A stretch of 64,000 nt of DNA. It comes from CAZXEU01 sp964639665. GTDB taxonomy: Bacteria; Bacteroidota; Rhodothermia; Rhodothermales; Bin80. The stretch is taken from positions 1 through 64,000 of the forward strand of contig CAZXEU010000121.1 in assembly GCA_964639665.1 (NCBI GenBank), read 5' to 3'. Every line of letters starts with the position of its first letter. Positions within the stretch are counted from its first letter, which is position 1. A program made the position numbers and the translations under genes. The notes beneath the pieces were generated by a model. It made no database searches. It was not told the DNA's origin and was given only the letters and a program-made list of their open reading frames with translations. Positions 55,063 through 63,515 of this stretch are shown piece by piece.

Positions 55063-55474
55063 TCTCTGGACAGAAATAAGAAGCATCGGGACCGGCGAGC
55101 GGGCAATCCGCTCCTTCGGCCTCCTGGTGGGCGGCGTGCTCCTCGTACTCGGAGTCCTGTTGCAGGAACATCGCGGGGCGAGCGTGCCCCTGATCGTCGC
55201 GGGCGCATTGCTACTGGTGCTCGGACCCGTCGCTCCGCGGCTATTGACGGCGCCGTACAGAGTCTGGATGGCACTCGCGCTGGTGCTGGGCTACGTCATG
55301 ACCCGGGTCTTGCTGGCGGCCGTTTATTTCCTGATCGTAACTCCCCTCGGCATCGCGATGCGACTCAGCGGACGTGACCCCATGCAGCGCAAGCGAAGCG
55401 CGGAGCGGACAACGTACTGGAGCCCGCGCGAAGGCGAGGATGATGCCCGCAAGAGACTGGAACGGCTTTACTGA
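55043..55474 (+). CDS. Small membrane protein of the SxtJ-like type
   Basis: A 143-residue protein with three or four hydrophobic segments (AIRSFGLLVGGVLLVLGVLL, VPLIVAGALLLVLGPVAP, VWMALALVLGYVMTRVLLAAVYFLIVTP) and a basic tail. The arrangement, the phrase TPLGIAMRLSGRDP and the length match the SxtJ membrane-protein family, whose function is unknown; in other bacteria it often lies near exopolysaccharide or glutamine-amidotransferase-type genes. ATG 55043 overlaps the previous gene by 20 bases, and the end overlaps the convergent ppk1 by 7 bases. Confidence 0.75.
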   Translation: MANGVHSLWTEIRSIGTGERAIRSFGLLVGGVLLVLGVLLQEHRGASVPLIVAGALLLVLGPVAPRLLTAPYRVWMALALVLGYVMTRVLLAAVYFLIVTPLGIAMRLSGRDPMQRKRSAERTTYWSPREGEDDARKRLERLY

Positions 55475-57576
55475 GCAGCCTCTGCCATCAGCCGTTCTTG
55501 CAGTCCAGGCCCCGGCCCTCGCCTGTGCCGGTAGGCGCCGTCCGGGCCAAGCTCCCATGCGAGATGCTGCTCGGTCACGGCACCGGTCAGAAACCTCGAA
55601 AGGCGCCTTCCAAGCGCCCGGCACGACACGGGAACGGCTACCTCCACCCGCTCATCCAGGTGATAGCGGCGCCAGTCAGCGCTACCTATGAAGAGCTCAG
55701 GAGCATCTCCGGCTCCAAAGGAGAAGATCCGGAGGTTCTCGGTATAGCGACCCACAATGCTCACGACGCGAATGTTCTCGCTGTAGCCTGCCAGCCCCGG
55801 GCGCAAGCGGCAGGGACCGCGAACAACCAGGTCAATTCTGGCCCCCGCCGCGGCAGCGCGATACAGCTCCTGAATAATGGCGGCGTCGTCCAGTTCATTC
55901 ATGGCCGCCATGATGTGTCCTGCACGGGCCGCCTCCCGCCGGATCAGGTCGATAAATGCCCGGCGCATCCCGGCCGGTGCCACAAGGACCTTGCGGAAGT
56001 CCTGGACAGGGGCATATCCCGTCAGAAAATTGAATAGATCGGTGATATCTGCGCCGATGTCCGCATCCGCGGTCAGGATCCCAACATCCGAATGGGTAGA
56101 AGCCGATTCGGAGTTGTAGTTGCCGGTACCTATGTGGCAAAATGTCTCGGTGACATCATCTTCGCTGCGAACAACGAGCGTGACCTTGGCATGTGTCTTG
56201 AGTCTGGGCAGCCCGTATGTGACAGAGACGCCGGAATCCTCCAGGCGCCGCCCCCATGCGAGGTTCTGCTCTTCGTCATAGCGGGCTTTTGCCTCGACGT
56301 GGACGGCAACCTGCTTTCCGGCCTGCGCAGCCCGCATCAGGGCCGCCAGGATCATGGAGTCCTCGGACGTGCGATACAGTGTCTGCTTGATGGCAAGCAC
56401 GTACGGATCGTCGGCCGCCTCTTTCACGAATCGCAGTACGGATTCCTGGAAGCTCTCGTACGGATGGTGCAGCAGAATATCCTTGCTGCGAACGACATCA
56501 AACAAGCTGCGATTACTCGAGAACGCGGGCGGCGCAGCCGCGACAAACGCGGGGCCGGCACACTCCGGCTCTGCCAGGCCTGCCAAGTCCTGCAAGTCTG
56601 ACGGGTCCAGCAGCGCTGTCGCCTCGTAGATGTCGTCGGCATCTATGAGCAGGTGCTGCATCAGCAAACGGTGCACTTTCCTAGGCATGGACCGCTCCAC
56701 CTCGAGACGCACTACCGGCGCGAAGCGGCGCCTTCGGAGGTGATCACTGACCATGGTCAGCAGATCATCTGCCTCCTCCTCATTGTGGCGCAAGTCTGCG
56801 TTGCGGGTAACCCGGAAGGCATAGGCACCGGTGATGTCCATGCCGCGAAACAGGTCATCCAGATTGTGCCTGACCGCCTCTTGCAGGGAAATAGCGCCCC
56901 CCGTCAGCTTGATCCAGCCACCATGCAGGCGGGGGACCTTGACCCGGGCAAAGTGCCGCGTCCCGCGCTTGGGATGGCGGACCGTGACGGCGAGAGACCG
57001 GCTCAGGTTGGATATGAAAGGGAACGGATGGCCCGGATCTACCGCAAGAGGCGTGAGCGTCGGCAGGATGTGCTCCACAAATACGCGGCGCAGCTCGGCT
57101 GCCTGGGCGTCTGTCAGCGACCCGTAATTCCAGATAACATGTATGCCGGCCTGCCCAAGGGAGGGCCGAATGTCATCCTGCCACGTCGCACCCATGGCGT
57201 CGTAGAGCGGCACCGCAGCCTGGCGAACCAGACTCAGCTGCTCGCGCACCGTGTAGGCATCAGGGCCGATAGCCGTCACGCTGGACAGGAGTTGCCTCTT
57301 GAGTCCGCCGACGCGCTTGCTGAAGAATTCATCGAGGAAACCCGCCGTTTCCGATAGCGCGCGAAGCCGCTCATGCAAAGGAAGGCGCGTGTCCATCGCG
57401 CGGGCCAGCAGCCGCCACGCGTAGTCCATCCAGCTCAGCTCGCGATTGAAGTACAGGCGGGGGTCGTCCGGGGCGCATCCGGCCGGCACCTTGCGCGCAG
57501 CTGTTGCAACGGCAAGCCGCGGAGCCCCGTCCCATGCACCGACATGGTGCCGGTCGGCTGCCTTTGTCTTCTTCAT
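55468..57576 (-). CDS. ppk1: Polyphosphate kinase 1 with the second catalytic histidine replaced
   Basis: Makes inorganic polyphosphate from ATP. The 702-residue protein has the full PPK1 layout: N domain (YFNRELSWMDYAWRLLARA), head domain, and two phospholipase-D-like C domains (AIKQTLYRTSEDSMI, EAKARYDEEQNLAWGRRLEDSG, FCHIGTGNYNSESA). The phosphorylated histidine is present as His462 in LKTHAK. The second catalytic histidine (His592 in E. coli, motif LEHDR) is Asn614 here (RYTENLRIF). The effect on activity is unknown. ATG 57576 overlaps the dnaG stop (ATGA). A polyphosphate glucokinase gene lies 2 kb away on the other strand, supporting polyphosphate use. Confidence 0.93.
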   Translation of the reverse strand: MKKTKAADRHHVGAWDGAPRLAVATAARKVPAGCAPDDPRLYFNRELSWMDYAWRLLARAMDTRLPLHERLRALSETAGFLDEFFSKRVGGLKRQLLSSVTAIGPDAYTVREQLSLVRQAAVPLYDAMGATWQDDIRPSLGQAGIHVIWNYGSLTDAQAAELRRVFVEHILPTLTPLAVDPGHPFPFISNLSRSLAVTVRHPKRGTRHFARVKVPRLHGGWIKLTGGAISLQEAVRHNLDDLFRGMDITGAYAFRVTRNADLRHNEEEADDLLTMVSDHLRRRRFAPVVRLEVERSMPRKVHRLLMQHLLIDADDIYEATALLDPSDLQDLAGLAEPECAGPAFVAAAPPAFSSNRSLFDVVRSKDILLHHPYESFQESVLRFVKEAADDPYVLAIKQTLYRTSEDSMILAALMRAAQAGKQVAVHVEAKARYDEEQNLAWGRRLEDSGVSVTYGLPRLKTHAKVTLVVRSEDDVTETFCHIGTGNYNSESASTHSDVGILTADADIGADITDLFNFLTGYAPVQDFRKVLVAPAGMRRAFIDLIRREAARAGHIMAAMNELDDAAIIQELYRAAAAGARIDLVVRGPCRLRPGLAGYSENIRVVSIVGRYTENLRIFSFGAGDAPELFIGSADWRRYHLDERVEVAVPVSCRALGRRLSRFLTGAVTEQHLAWELGPDGAYRHRRGPGPGLQERLMAEAAQ

Positions 57577-59390
57577 GCCTTTCGCGGCCGAAAATCGGTC
57601 TTTAGTATGCGAACCCTTTCCCGCTGGAGCTGCCTGATCTCCTGCAACACGCGGCTTTGCTCGGCAGGAGCCAGCTTGTGCATTTTCGCCTGCAGTGCAC
57701 TCTCCTTCCTGCCCAAACGGTTCCTCTTCAGCTTCTTGATGGCATCGCTGGCCACCAAATCCGGCTGCTCGTTAAGTGCCGGTACCTCGATCCGTTTCTT
57801 CGCCCAATGCGGTGACGGTGCATAGCGATCCATCTGCACCTCCACAGCAAGCTTGCCAGCCATTTCGCTGTCGGCCTCGGCAATTCGGCTGCGGATTTCC
57901 TCTACCGGCCGGTCGCACAGCTGATAAAGCAGCGCAGCTACGTCCCGGGCAGCACCTTCCGAGAATTCGTCCAGCTCCACGTGCTCCAGCACCTGCCTGA
58001 TGATTACGCCACCCCCATCCGCCATCAGCCGCAGCAGCATGCGTTCCTCGGGGGCGATGCTGGTCCTGACATCCTGCACGACGGGGGCGCGCCTGCCGCG
58101 CACAGGCTCCAGAGCGCGGCGCAGCTGCGCTTCGGGTAGTCGGAGCAGTTTCCGGGCCCGGCGAACATAGGATTCCTGCAGCAATGGGTCAGGGATGCGC
58201 CGCAGGGCCGCGATGACGTTGCGCATGGTTTCCGCCTCTCCTTCCGGGGTGCCGGCCGCACCGCTCATACGCGCGGTCTCCATCATGAATTCGACAAAGT
58301 CCCGGCGGTGCGTCCGTGCATACTCCTGGAAGGCCGCGCCCCCCTTTTCCCTTACAAAGGAATCCGGATCGAATCCCTCCGGTAGCGTTATCGCGTAAGC
58401 TGACAGGCCACCCGCGAGCACCAGGTCCACACTGCGCATGGCAGCCTTTGCACCTGCTTCGTCTGCGTCGAAGAGCAGCACCATCTGCTTTGCGTAGCGT
58501 CCGACCAGCCGGACCTGCTGCGGCGTCAGCGCCGTGCCGCACGTGGCGACCACGTGTTCCACACCTGCCTGGTGCAGGGAAATTACGTCCGTATATCCCT
58601 CCACCAGTATGGCTTCATCCTGCTTCCGTATGGCGACCCTGCCCTGGAACAGGCCGTAAAGCGCAAGGCTCTTGGAGTACACGAGCGTCTCGGGCGAGTT
58701 TATGTACTTGGGAGCGTCCGGGTCGCCGTTCAGAATCCGCCCGCCAAACCCCACCACCTTGCCCGCCTGGGAAACGATCGGAAACATGATCCGACCACGA
58801 AAACGGTCATAGTGACCGCTACCTGTCTTCCTGGGCGCCGCCAGCCCTGCTCGCTCCAGTACGTCGGGCGCAATGTGCTGGCGAGATCCCTCCGTGAGAA
58901 GCCCGTCCCAGCCGGCCGGAGCATACCCCAGCCCAAATCGCTTGATGGTCTCCGGAAGCAGTCCGCGATCGCGCAGATAGCGCAATGCCTCCTTGCCAGG
59001 CGGAGTCGTCTGGAGCTGGGAATGGAAGTACTTGGCGGCGAATCGCAGAGCAGCATACAGCGATTCGTGTTCGGCTGCCCGTTGACGATCCTGGTCGCTT
59101 CGGGGCAATTCGATGCCGGCGCGGCCAGCCAGCTTGCGTACCGCCTCCACAAAGGAGAGCGCTTCCACCTGCATCAGGAACTGGAATACGTTGCCACCCT
59201 TGCCACAGCCGAAGCACTTGAAGATGCCGCGGGACGGACTGACATTGAAGGACGGCGTCTTTTCGTCGTGAAAAGGACACAGTCCTACAAAGTTGCTGCC
59301 GCGCTGCCGGAGCCGTACGTGTTGCCCAACTACGCTGACAATGTCAGATGCCGCACGTACCTCGTCGATCGTGTGTTCGGGTATCCGCAT
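57573..59390 (-). CDS. dnaG: DNA primase
   Basis: Makes RNA primers for replication. The 605-residue protein has the N-terminal zinc-binding domain (CPFHDEKTPSFNV ... FKCFGCGKGG), the RNA polymerase core (LGYAPAGWDGLL, RFRGRIMFPI), and the TOPRIM fold (ILVEGYTDVISLHQAGVEHVV, LLFDADEAGAKAAMRS). A C-terminal helical, DnaB-binding-type region follows. ATG 59390 (MRIPEHTIDEVR) is the natural family start; 13 extra codons upstream are not needed. It is translationally coupled to ppk1. A TATATTTG -7-like box lies 150 bases upstream. Confidence 0.96.
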   Translation of the reverse strand: MRIPEHTIDEVRAASDIVSVVGQHVRLRQRGSNFVGLCPFHDEKTPSFNVSPSRGIFKCFGCGKGGNVFQFLMQVEALSFVEAVRKLAGRAGIELPRSDQDRQRAAEHESLYAALRFAAKYFHSQLQTTPPGKEALRYLRDRGLLPETIKRFGLGYAPAGWDGLLTEGSRQHIAPDVLERAGLAAPRKTGSGHYDRFRGRIMFPIVSQAGKVVGFGGRILNGDPDAPKYINSPETLVYSKSLALYGLFQGRVAIRKQDEAILVEGYTDVISLHQAGVEHVVATCGTALTPQQVRLVGRYAKQMVLLFDADEAGAKAAMRSVDLVLAGGLSAYAITLPEGFDPDSFVREKGGAAFQEYARTHRRDFVEFMMETARMSGAAGTPEGEAETMRNVIAALRRIPDPLLQESYVRRARKLLRLPEAQLRRALEPVRGRRAPVVQDVRTSIAPEERMLLRLMADGGGVIIRQVLEHVELDEFSEGAARDVAALLYQLCDRPVEEIRSRIAEADSEMAGKLAVEVQMDRYAPSPHWAKKRIEVPALNEQPDLVASDAIKKLKRNRLGRKESALQAKMHKLAPAEQSRVLQEIRQLQRERVRILKTDFRPRKA

Positions 59391-59540
59391 CCGACTCCGC
59401 AGGCTTCGCTCAAGGCGCTGCCTTCTCAACCGGAGCCCTCTCGGGCTTGTCCGAACATTGGCAAGAACCGATCGTCATGCAGGAGGCGAGGAATATGGCA
59501 ACCAAAACGCTCTTCATGGCGGGACCGCTCTACGTTCGCC

Positions 59541-59548
59541 CAAATATA
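59541..59548 (-). promoter_or_regulatory. Bacteroidota-type -7 element upstream of dnaG
   Basis: Leftward TATATTTG fits TAnnTTTG and lies about 150 bases before ATG 59390. It is the same octamer as the one upstream of the TonB receptor. A matching -33 box was not found. Confidence 0.3.
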
Positions 59549-59630
59549 AGCAACGTCCCGCGCTGCCGACACCGCACGCGCTTTGCGAGCCGCTCGCCTC
59601 GTCACTATTTTGTGGTCCATTCTCCACTTT

Positions 59631-60401
59631 GTGCCTGGGGTTTTGCTCGGCATAGACATCGGCGGCAGTGGCATCAAAGGAGCGCTGGTTGACGCCGGCA
59701 CGGGTTCACTGATCGGCGATCGGCGTCGCATCGCTACACCCGAGGCTGCAACGCCTGAACAAGTGGCCGCGGTAGTCCGGGAGCTTGTTCGGCATTTCAA
59801 TTGGGAGGGCGCCGTGGGTGTAGCGTTGCCCGCCCGGGTAAAGAACGGCGTTGCGCTGACGGCAGCCAATATCGATGACTCCTGGATCGGTACCGACGCC
59901 GCCGAGCTCTTCAAGGCGAGCACAGGATGCGAGGCCGTGGTCCTCAACGACGCCGACGCTGCCGGTCTTGCCGAAATGACATTTGGCGCGGGCCGCGGCG
60001 CTGCCGGTGTGGCACTGGTCCTGACCTTCGGAACCGGAATCGGATCGGCGCTCTTCGTGGATGGGCACCTTGTGCCGAACACGGAATTTGGGCACCTCGA
60101 GCTGCGCGGCGGAGTAGCGGAAGCGTATGCCGCCGGAAGTGCAAGAAAGCGGGAGAGTCTGACCTGGGATGAATGGGCAGGCCGCGCGCAGGAATACCTG
60201 AGTTACGTCGAATTCATCTTCGCGCCCGATCTCATTGTTCTGGGCGGCGGCATCAGCCGCCCGAAGCGGGCCAGGAAGTATCTCCATCTGCTATCCACAA
60301 GGGCAAGACTGGTGCTGGCCCAGCTCCAAAACGAGGCCGGCATCGTGGGAGCTGCCTGTGCGGCCTCCAGGACCGGCTCTGACGCGAAGCTGCAGCTGTA
60401 A
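59631..60401 (+). CDS. ppgK: Polyphosphate glucokinase (ROK family)
   Basis: Phosphorylates glucose using polyphosphate. The product is about 256 residues with phosphate motif [16 protein letters not shown], catalytic aspartate in LNDADAAGL, and [15 protein letters not shown]. The hallmark stretch of polyphosphate glucokinases, [20 protein letters not shown] followed by [14 protein letters not shown], separates it from ordinary ROK glucokinases. The start is uncertain: GTG 59631 and TTG 59643 both precede the first strand, and TTG 59583 would add 16 residues. It is divergent from dnaG-ppk1, so polyphosphate maker and user are neighbours. dapD begins two bases after its stop. Confidence 0.88.
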   Translation: MPGVLLGIDIGGSGIKGALVDAGTGSLIGDRRRIATPEAATPEQVAAVVRELVRHFNWEGAVGVALPARVKNGVALTAANIDDSWIGTDAAELFKASTGCEAVVLNDADAAGLAEMTFGAGRGAAGVALVLTFGTGIGSALFVDGHLVPNTEFGHLELRGGVAEAYAAGSARKRESLTWDEWAGRAQEYLSYVEFIFAPDLIVLGGGISRPKRARKYLHLLSTRARLVLAQLQNEAGIVGAACAASRTGSDAKLQL

Positions 60402-60402
60402 C

Positions 60403-61221
60403 GTGGAACTGCGCGAGCGCATCCTCCAACATGCGCGCGCAGGCGCGGATGATCCAGGAGCGGAGGAGGCCGTTCGGGACTTGCTGGAGGCCCTGGGCAA
60501 CGGAGAAGTGCGAGCAGCCGAGCGCGACGATTCCGGGGCCTGGTCCGCGAACGCCTGGGTAAAGGAAGGTCTGCTGCTCGGCTTCCGAATCGGGCGCCTG
60601 GAGGACCTCTCCGCCGCCGGCCTGCCCTTTTTTGACAAGCACACCTACCCGCTGAAACAGCTCGGGCCGGGGCATGGCGTGCGACTGGTACCCGGAGGCT
60701 CGGCCATTCGCAGCGGCGCATTTGTGGCCTCCGGCGTGGTTTGCATGCCGCCCATGTACATAAACACCGGTGCCTACGTAGACGGCGGCACCATGATTGA
60801 TTCCCATGCGCTGGTGGGCAGCTGCGCGCAAATCGGAAAGCGCGTACATCTTTCCGCAGCAGCCCAAATCGGCGGCGTTCTGGAACCGGCCGGGGCATTG
60901 CCTGTCATCATTGAGGACGATGTCTTTGTCGGAGGCGGCTGCGGCCTATATGAGGGCTGTATTGTCCGCCGGGCCGCGGTGCTGGCTCCCGGCGTCGTGC
61001 TTACCGGTTCCACGCGGCTCTTCGATCTGGTATTCGGGCGAATCATTGAGCCTCACCCGAGCTTGGAGATTCCGGAAGGCGCCGTCGTGGTGCCCGGCAC
61101 GCGCGCCGCCGGAGGCCCCTTTGCGAAGCAGCACGGCCTGGGACTCTATGCGCCCGTTATCGTGAAGTACCGGGACAGAAAAACTGACGCGGCCGTAGCA
61201 CTTGAGTCCGCGCTGCGCTAA
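60403..61221 (+). CDS. dapD: 2,3,4,5-tetrahydropyridine-2,6-dicarboxylate N-succinyltransferase
   Basis: Transfers succinyl from succinyl-CoA to tetrahydrodipicolinate in lysine and diaminopimelate synthesis. The 272-residue trimeric enzyme has an N-terminal helical domain, then the left-handed beta-helix of hexapeptide repeats: GAFVASGVVCMPPMYINTGA, GGTMIDSHALVGSCAQIGKR, IEDDVFVGGGCGLYEGCIV. It is full length and all landmark motifs are intact. It starts at GTG 60403, two bases after ppgK, so the genes are probably co-transcribed. It converges with the SPOR gene, overlapping by four bases. Confidence 0.95.
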   Translation: MELRERILQHARAGADDPGAEEAVRDLLEALGNGEVRAAERDDSGAWSANAWVKEGLLLGFRIGRLEDLSAAGLPFFDKHTYPLKQLGPGHGVRLVPGGSAIRSGAFVASGVVCMPPMYINTGAYVDGGTMIDSHALVGSCAQIGKRVHLSAAAQIGGVLEPAGALPVIIEDDVFVGGGCGLYEGCIVRRAAVLAPGVVLTGSTRLFDLVFGRIIEPHPSLEIPEGAVVVPGTRAAGGPFAKQHGLGLYAPVIVKYRDRKTDAAVALESALR

Positions 61222-61757
61222 GGACGCTGCGCCTCCAGGACGTCTGCCGGGGCAATAAACGCGTCGGCAAAGCGTCTTTCCACAATGTCGAGCATAGCCT
61301 CCGCCTCCGTACGCGTCAGGAAATTGCCCAACCGCACCCGATAGTATGGAGCGCGAAATTCCTGGTAGACCGGAGGCGGCATGACCTCTCTCGGATAGGC
61401 CTGGTCAAGAATACCTGTGTCGCGCAGCGCACGCCACCACGACACGGCCTCCGCAGCCAGCATGTCGGCATTCTCCTTCTCTGTCGTGGAGGCAATCTCG
61501 ATCCGGAACCCGGACCGGGTCCTGGGCACCAGTGGGTCCTGCGTCCGTCCACTGAGAAGTGCTTCAGGCACGTCATGCTGCGGATCCGGGAGGGCTGCGG
61601 GAGGCTCCTCCACATAGCGGCTGATGTCGAGCGTTTCGTGTTCGAGCACTTCCTCGCCCGCACCCTCCTCCTCTTCCCGTACAAGCGGCTCCACGCCCGT
61701 ACCAGGCCCGGAACAGGCCGCAAGCACGAGCAGCCAGGCCAGCGACCTACGCCTCAT
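61218..61757 (-). CDS. SPOR-domain lipoprotein
   Basis: A 179-residue lipoprotein. The signal is short ([17 protein letters not shown], lipobox LAAC), followed by an acidic linker ([16 protein letters not shown]) and a C-terminal SPOR-like domain ([20 protein letters not shown] ... [19 protein letters not shown]). SPOR domains bind denuded peptidoglycan at septa, so a role in division or envelope structure is likely. ATG 61757 is chosen to place the lipobox correctly; it overlaps the end of deoC by 11 bases. Confidence 0.82.
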   Translation of the reverse strand: MRRRSLAWLLVLAACSGPGTGVEPLVREEEEGAGEEVLEHETLDISRYVEEPPAALPDPQHDVPEALLSGRTQDPLVPRTRSGFRIEIASTTEKENADMLAAEAVSWWRALRDTGILDQAYPREVMPPPVYQEFRAPYYRVRLGNFLTRTEAEAMLDIVERRFADAFIAPADVLEAQRP

Positions 61758-62595
61758 GCCCGCATCCCTCCACGATGGCCACAGAAGCGCTGGCGCCAAT
61801 GCGCGTTGCCCCACTAGCCAGCATCGCCAGCGCGTCGTCATGCGACGTAAGACCTCCGGAGGCCTTGACGCCCAAGGAATCACCGACTACCCGGCGCATC
61901 AGCGCAACGTCATGGGCAGTGGCCCCTCCGCCGGAAAATCCCGTCGAAGTCTTGACGAAATCCGCACCGGCGTCCTTTGCCAGACGGCAGGCAGTCACCT
62001 TCTCCTCGTCTGTCAGCAGCGCACACTCAAGAATGACCTTGACCATGGCCATGCTCCCCGCCTCGTCTACGACTGCCGCGATTTCCTTTGCCACGTCCGA
62101 GTACTGGCCGCCCTTCAGCCTTCCGACATTGAGTACCATATCGAGCTCTGTGGCCCCGTCCGCCATGGCCGCTGCCGCTTCTGCCACTTTCGTTTCAGTC
62201 CTGTTGGCACCCAGCGGGAAGCCAACCACCGAACATACCGCCACATCCCCTGTTGACAGCGTCGCCGCGGCGAGCTCCACATTGCAAGGATTCACGCAGA
62301 CGGAGGCAAAGCAGTAGTGCTCCGCTTCCGCGCAGAGTCTTCTTACATCCTTTTGCGTTACGTCCGGCTTCAGAGCCGTATGATCGATGAGGCGAGCCAG
62401 GGAACGCGCGAGATCACTCACAGCCTGGAATCGCCCGAGCACACGGTCGCTTCGCATGCCCACGCGGCAAGCACCGGCGTCGACCATGTCATGTAGCGCC
62501 CCGAGAAGGTACCTGTCAGAGTACTCGGGGATGCCGGCCTCCGACACTCGTTCGCGGAGGCGCGCCACGATCTCAGCCTGTTGATCCGCATTCAT
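61747..62595 (-). CDS. deoC: Deoxyribose-phosphate aldolase with N-terminal extension
   Basis: Cleaves 2-deoxyribose-5-phosphate to glyceraldehyde-3-phosphate and acetaldehyde in deoxynucleoside breakdown. The 282-residue product has the class I aldolase core from about residue 66 ([15 protein letters not shown]), with [26 protein letters not shown], the Schiff-base lysine in [12 protein letters not shown], and VKASGGL. Usual DeoC proteins are 220-250 residues and begin at the DHT motif. The first 65 residues here are extra, helical and of unknown role. ATG 62595 has AAAGG just upstream. It is divergent from the ABC-importer genes (35 bases). Confidence 0.93.
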   Translation of the reverse strand: MNADQQAEIVARLRERVSEAGIPEYSDRYLLGALHDMVDAGACRVGMRSDRVLGRFQAVSDLARSLARLIDHTALKPDVTQKDVRRLCAEAEHYCFASVCVNPCNVELAAATLSTGDVAVCSVVGFPLGANRTETKVAEAAAAMADGATELDMVLNVGRLKGGQYSDVAKEIAAVVDEAGSMAMVKVILECALLTDEEKVTACRLAKDAGADFVKTSTGFSGGGATAHDVALMRRVVGDSLGVKASGGLTSHDDALAMLASGATRIGASASVAIVEGCGHEA

Positions 62596-62602
62596 ACCTT
62601 TG
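62595..62602 (+). promoter_or_regulatory. Candidate -7 element for the ABC-importer genes
   Basis: TACCTTTG fits the TAnnTTTG consensus 28 bases before ATG 62631. It overlaps the start region of deoC on the other strand, whose ribosome binding site uses the same bases. No -33 box at the usual spacing. Confidence 0.3.
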
Positions 62603-62630
62603 AAGATACCATCCTGACGCCATTGCTGAT

Positions 62631-63515
62631 ATGCAGCTTCGCTTGCAGCTAGTCGCGCTTCTGGCCGGTCTTGCCGCGTGCGGTCCGTCGTCTGACGCAA
62701 CCAATCGCACGGAGATAACGGACGATCTGGACAGAACCGTATACGTACCACGAGAAATCCGGCGTGTGGCAAGCCTTGCACCGAGCGTTACGGAAATAGT
62801 TTTTGCGGCCGGAGCCGGTCACATGCTTGTCGGCGTGACGGACGCCGATGATTATCCGCCCGCAGTCCACGCGCTTCCGCACTTCAGTGCCCTTCCCATC
62901 GATTTCGAGGCAGTGCTCGCGCTGGACCCCGATCTGGTCCTGGCATCGGACCAGATCAACAGTCCCCGGGATGCGGCCACGTTTGCGGCAACCGGCATAC
63001 CTACGTATTTCCTGTCCGTCGACCGTGTCGAAGGCATGCTTCGGGCAATCGACAGGATGGCGGGACTACTAGGAACACAAAACTCGGTCACAGATTCGCT
63101 GCGCGCATCACTGCGCCGGCTGCGCCTAGTGACAGAAAGTGCATCCGAGCGTCCTTTGACCCTGTTTCTGATCAGTGACGAGACCCTGTACAGCTTCGGG
63201 CGCGGAAGTTACATTCACGAAGTGATCGAAATCGCCGGTGGACGGAGCATCACGGCGGAGTTTGACAGCAGGGCACCCGTTCTCAGCGACGAATTCGTGC
63301 TAGTGGAAAAGCCCGAGGTTATAGTGGGCTCCTTCGGTCAGTCGTACGATCCCAACCAGCTGGTATTGCTGCATCCCACGTGGGACATCGTGCCTGCAGT
63401 CACGGAGGGCAGGGTTTTCAGCGTGGAAGGGGACCTGTTTCTCCGTCCGGGTCCCAGGCTGGTAACCGGAGCATGGCAACTGGCGAAGCTATTGCATCCC
63501 GACCTGATTCCATGA
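62631..63515 (+). CDS. ABC-importer substrate-binding lipoprotein, BtuF-like
   Basis: A 294-residue periplasmic binding protein of the cobalamin/iron-siderophore class III type. The lipobox LAGLAAC is followed by [45 protein letters not shown] and [19 protein letters not shown]. The SLAPSVTEI and DYPP motifs are typical of BtuF, but iron-complex binders share them, and no cobalamin riboswitch is visible upstream. ATG 62631. The stop overlaps the ATG of the permease gene (ATGA). Confidence 0.88.
   Translation: MQLRLQLVALLAGLAACGPSSDATNRTEITDDLDRTVYVPREIRRVASLAPSVTEIVFAAGAGHMLVGVTDADDYPPAVHALPHFSALPIDFEAVLALDPDLVLASDQINSPRDAATFAATGIPTYFLSVDRVEGMLRAIDRMAGLLGTQNSVTDSLRASLRRLRLVTESASERPLTLFLISDETLYSFGRGSYIHEVIEIAGGRSITAEFDSRAPVLSDEFVLVEKPEVIVGSFGQSYDPNQLVLLHPTWDIVPAVTEGRVFSVEGDLFLRPGPRLVTGAWQLAKLLHPDLIP

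Noticed and set aside
62596..62630. Cobalamin riboswitch before the BtuF-like gene
   Set aside because: Only 35 bases separate it from the divergent deoC gene, far too short for the riboswitch.
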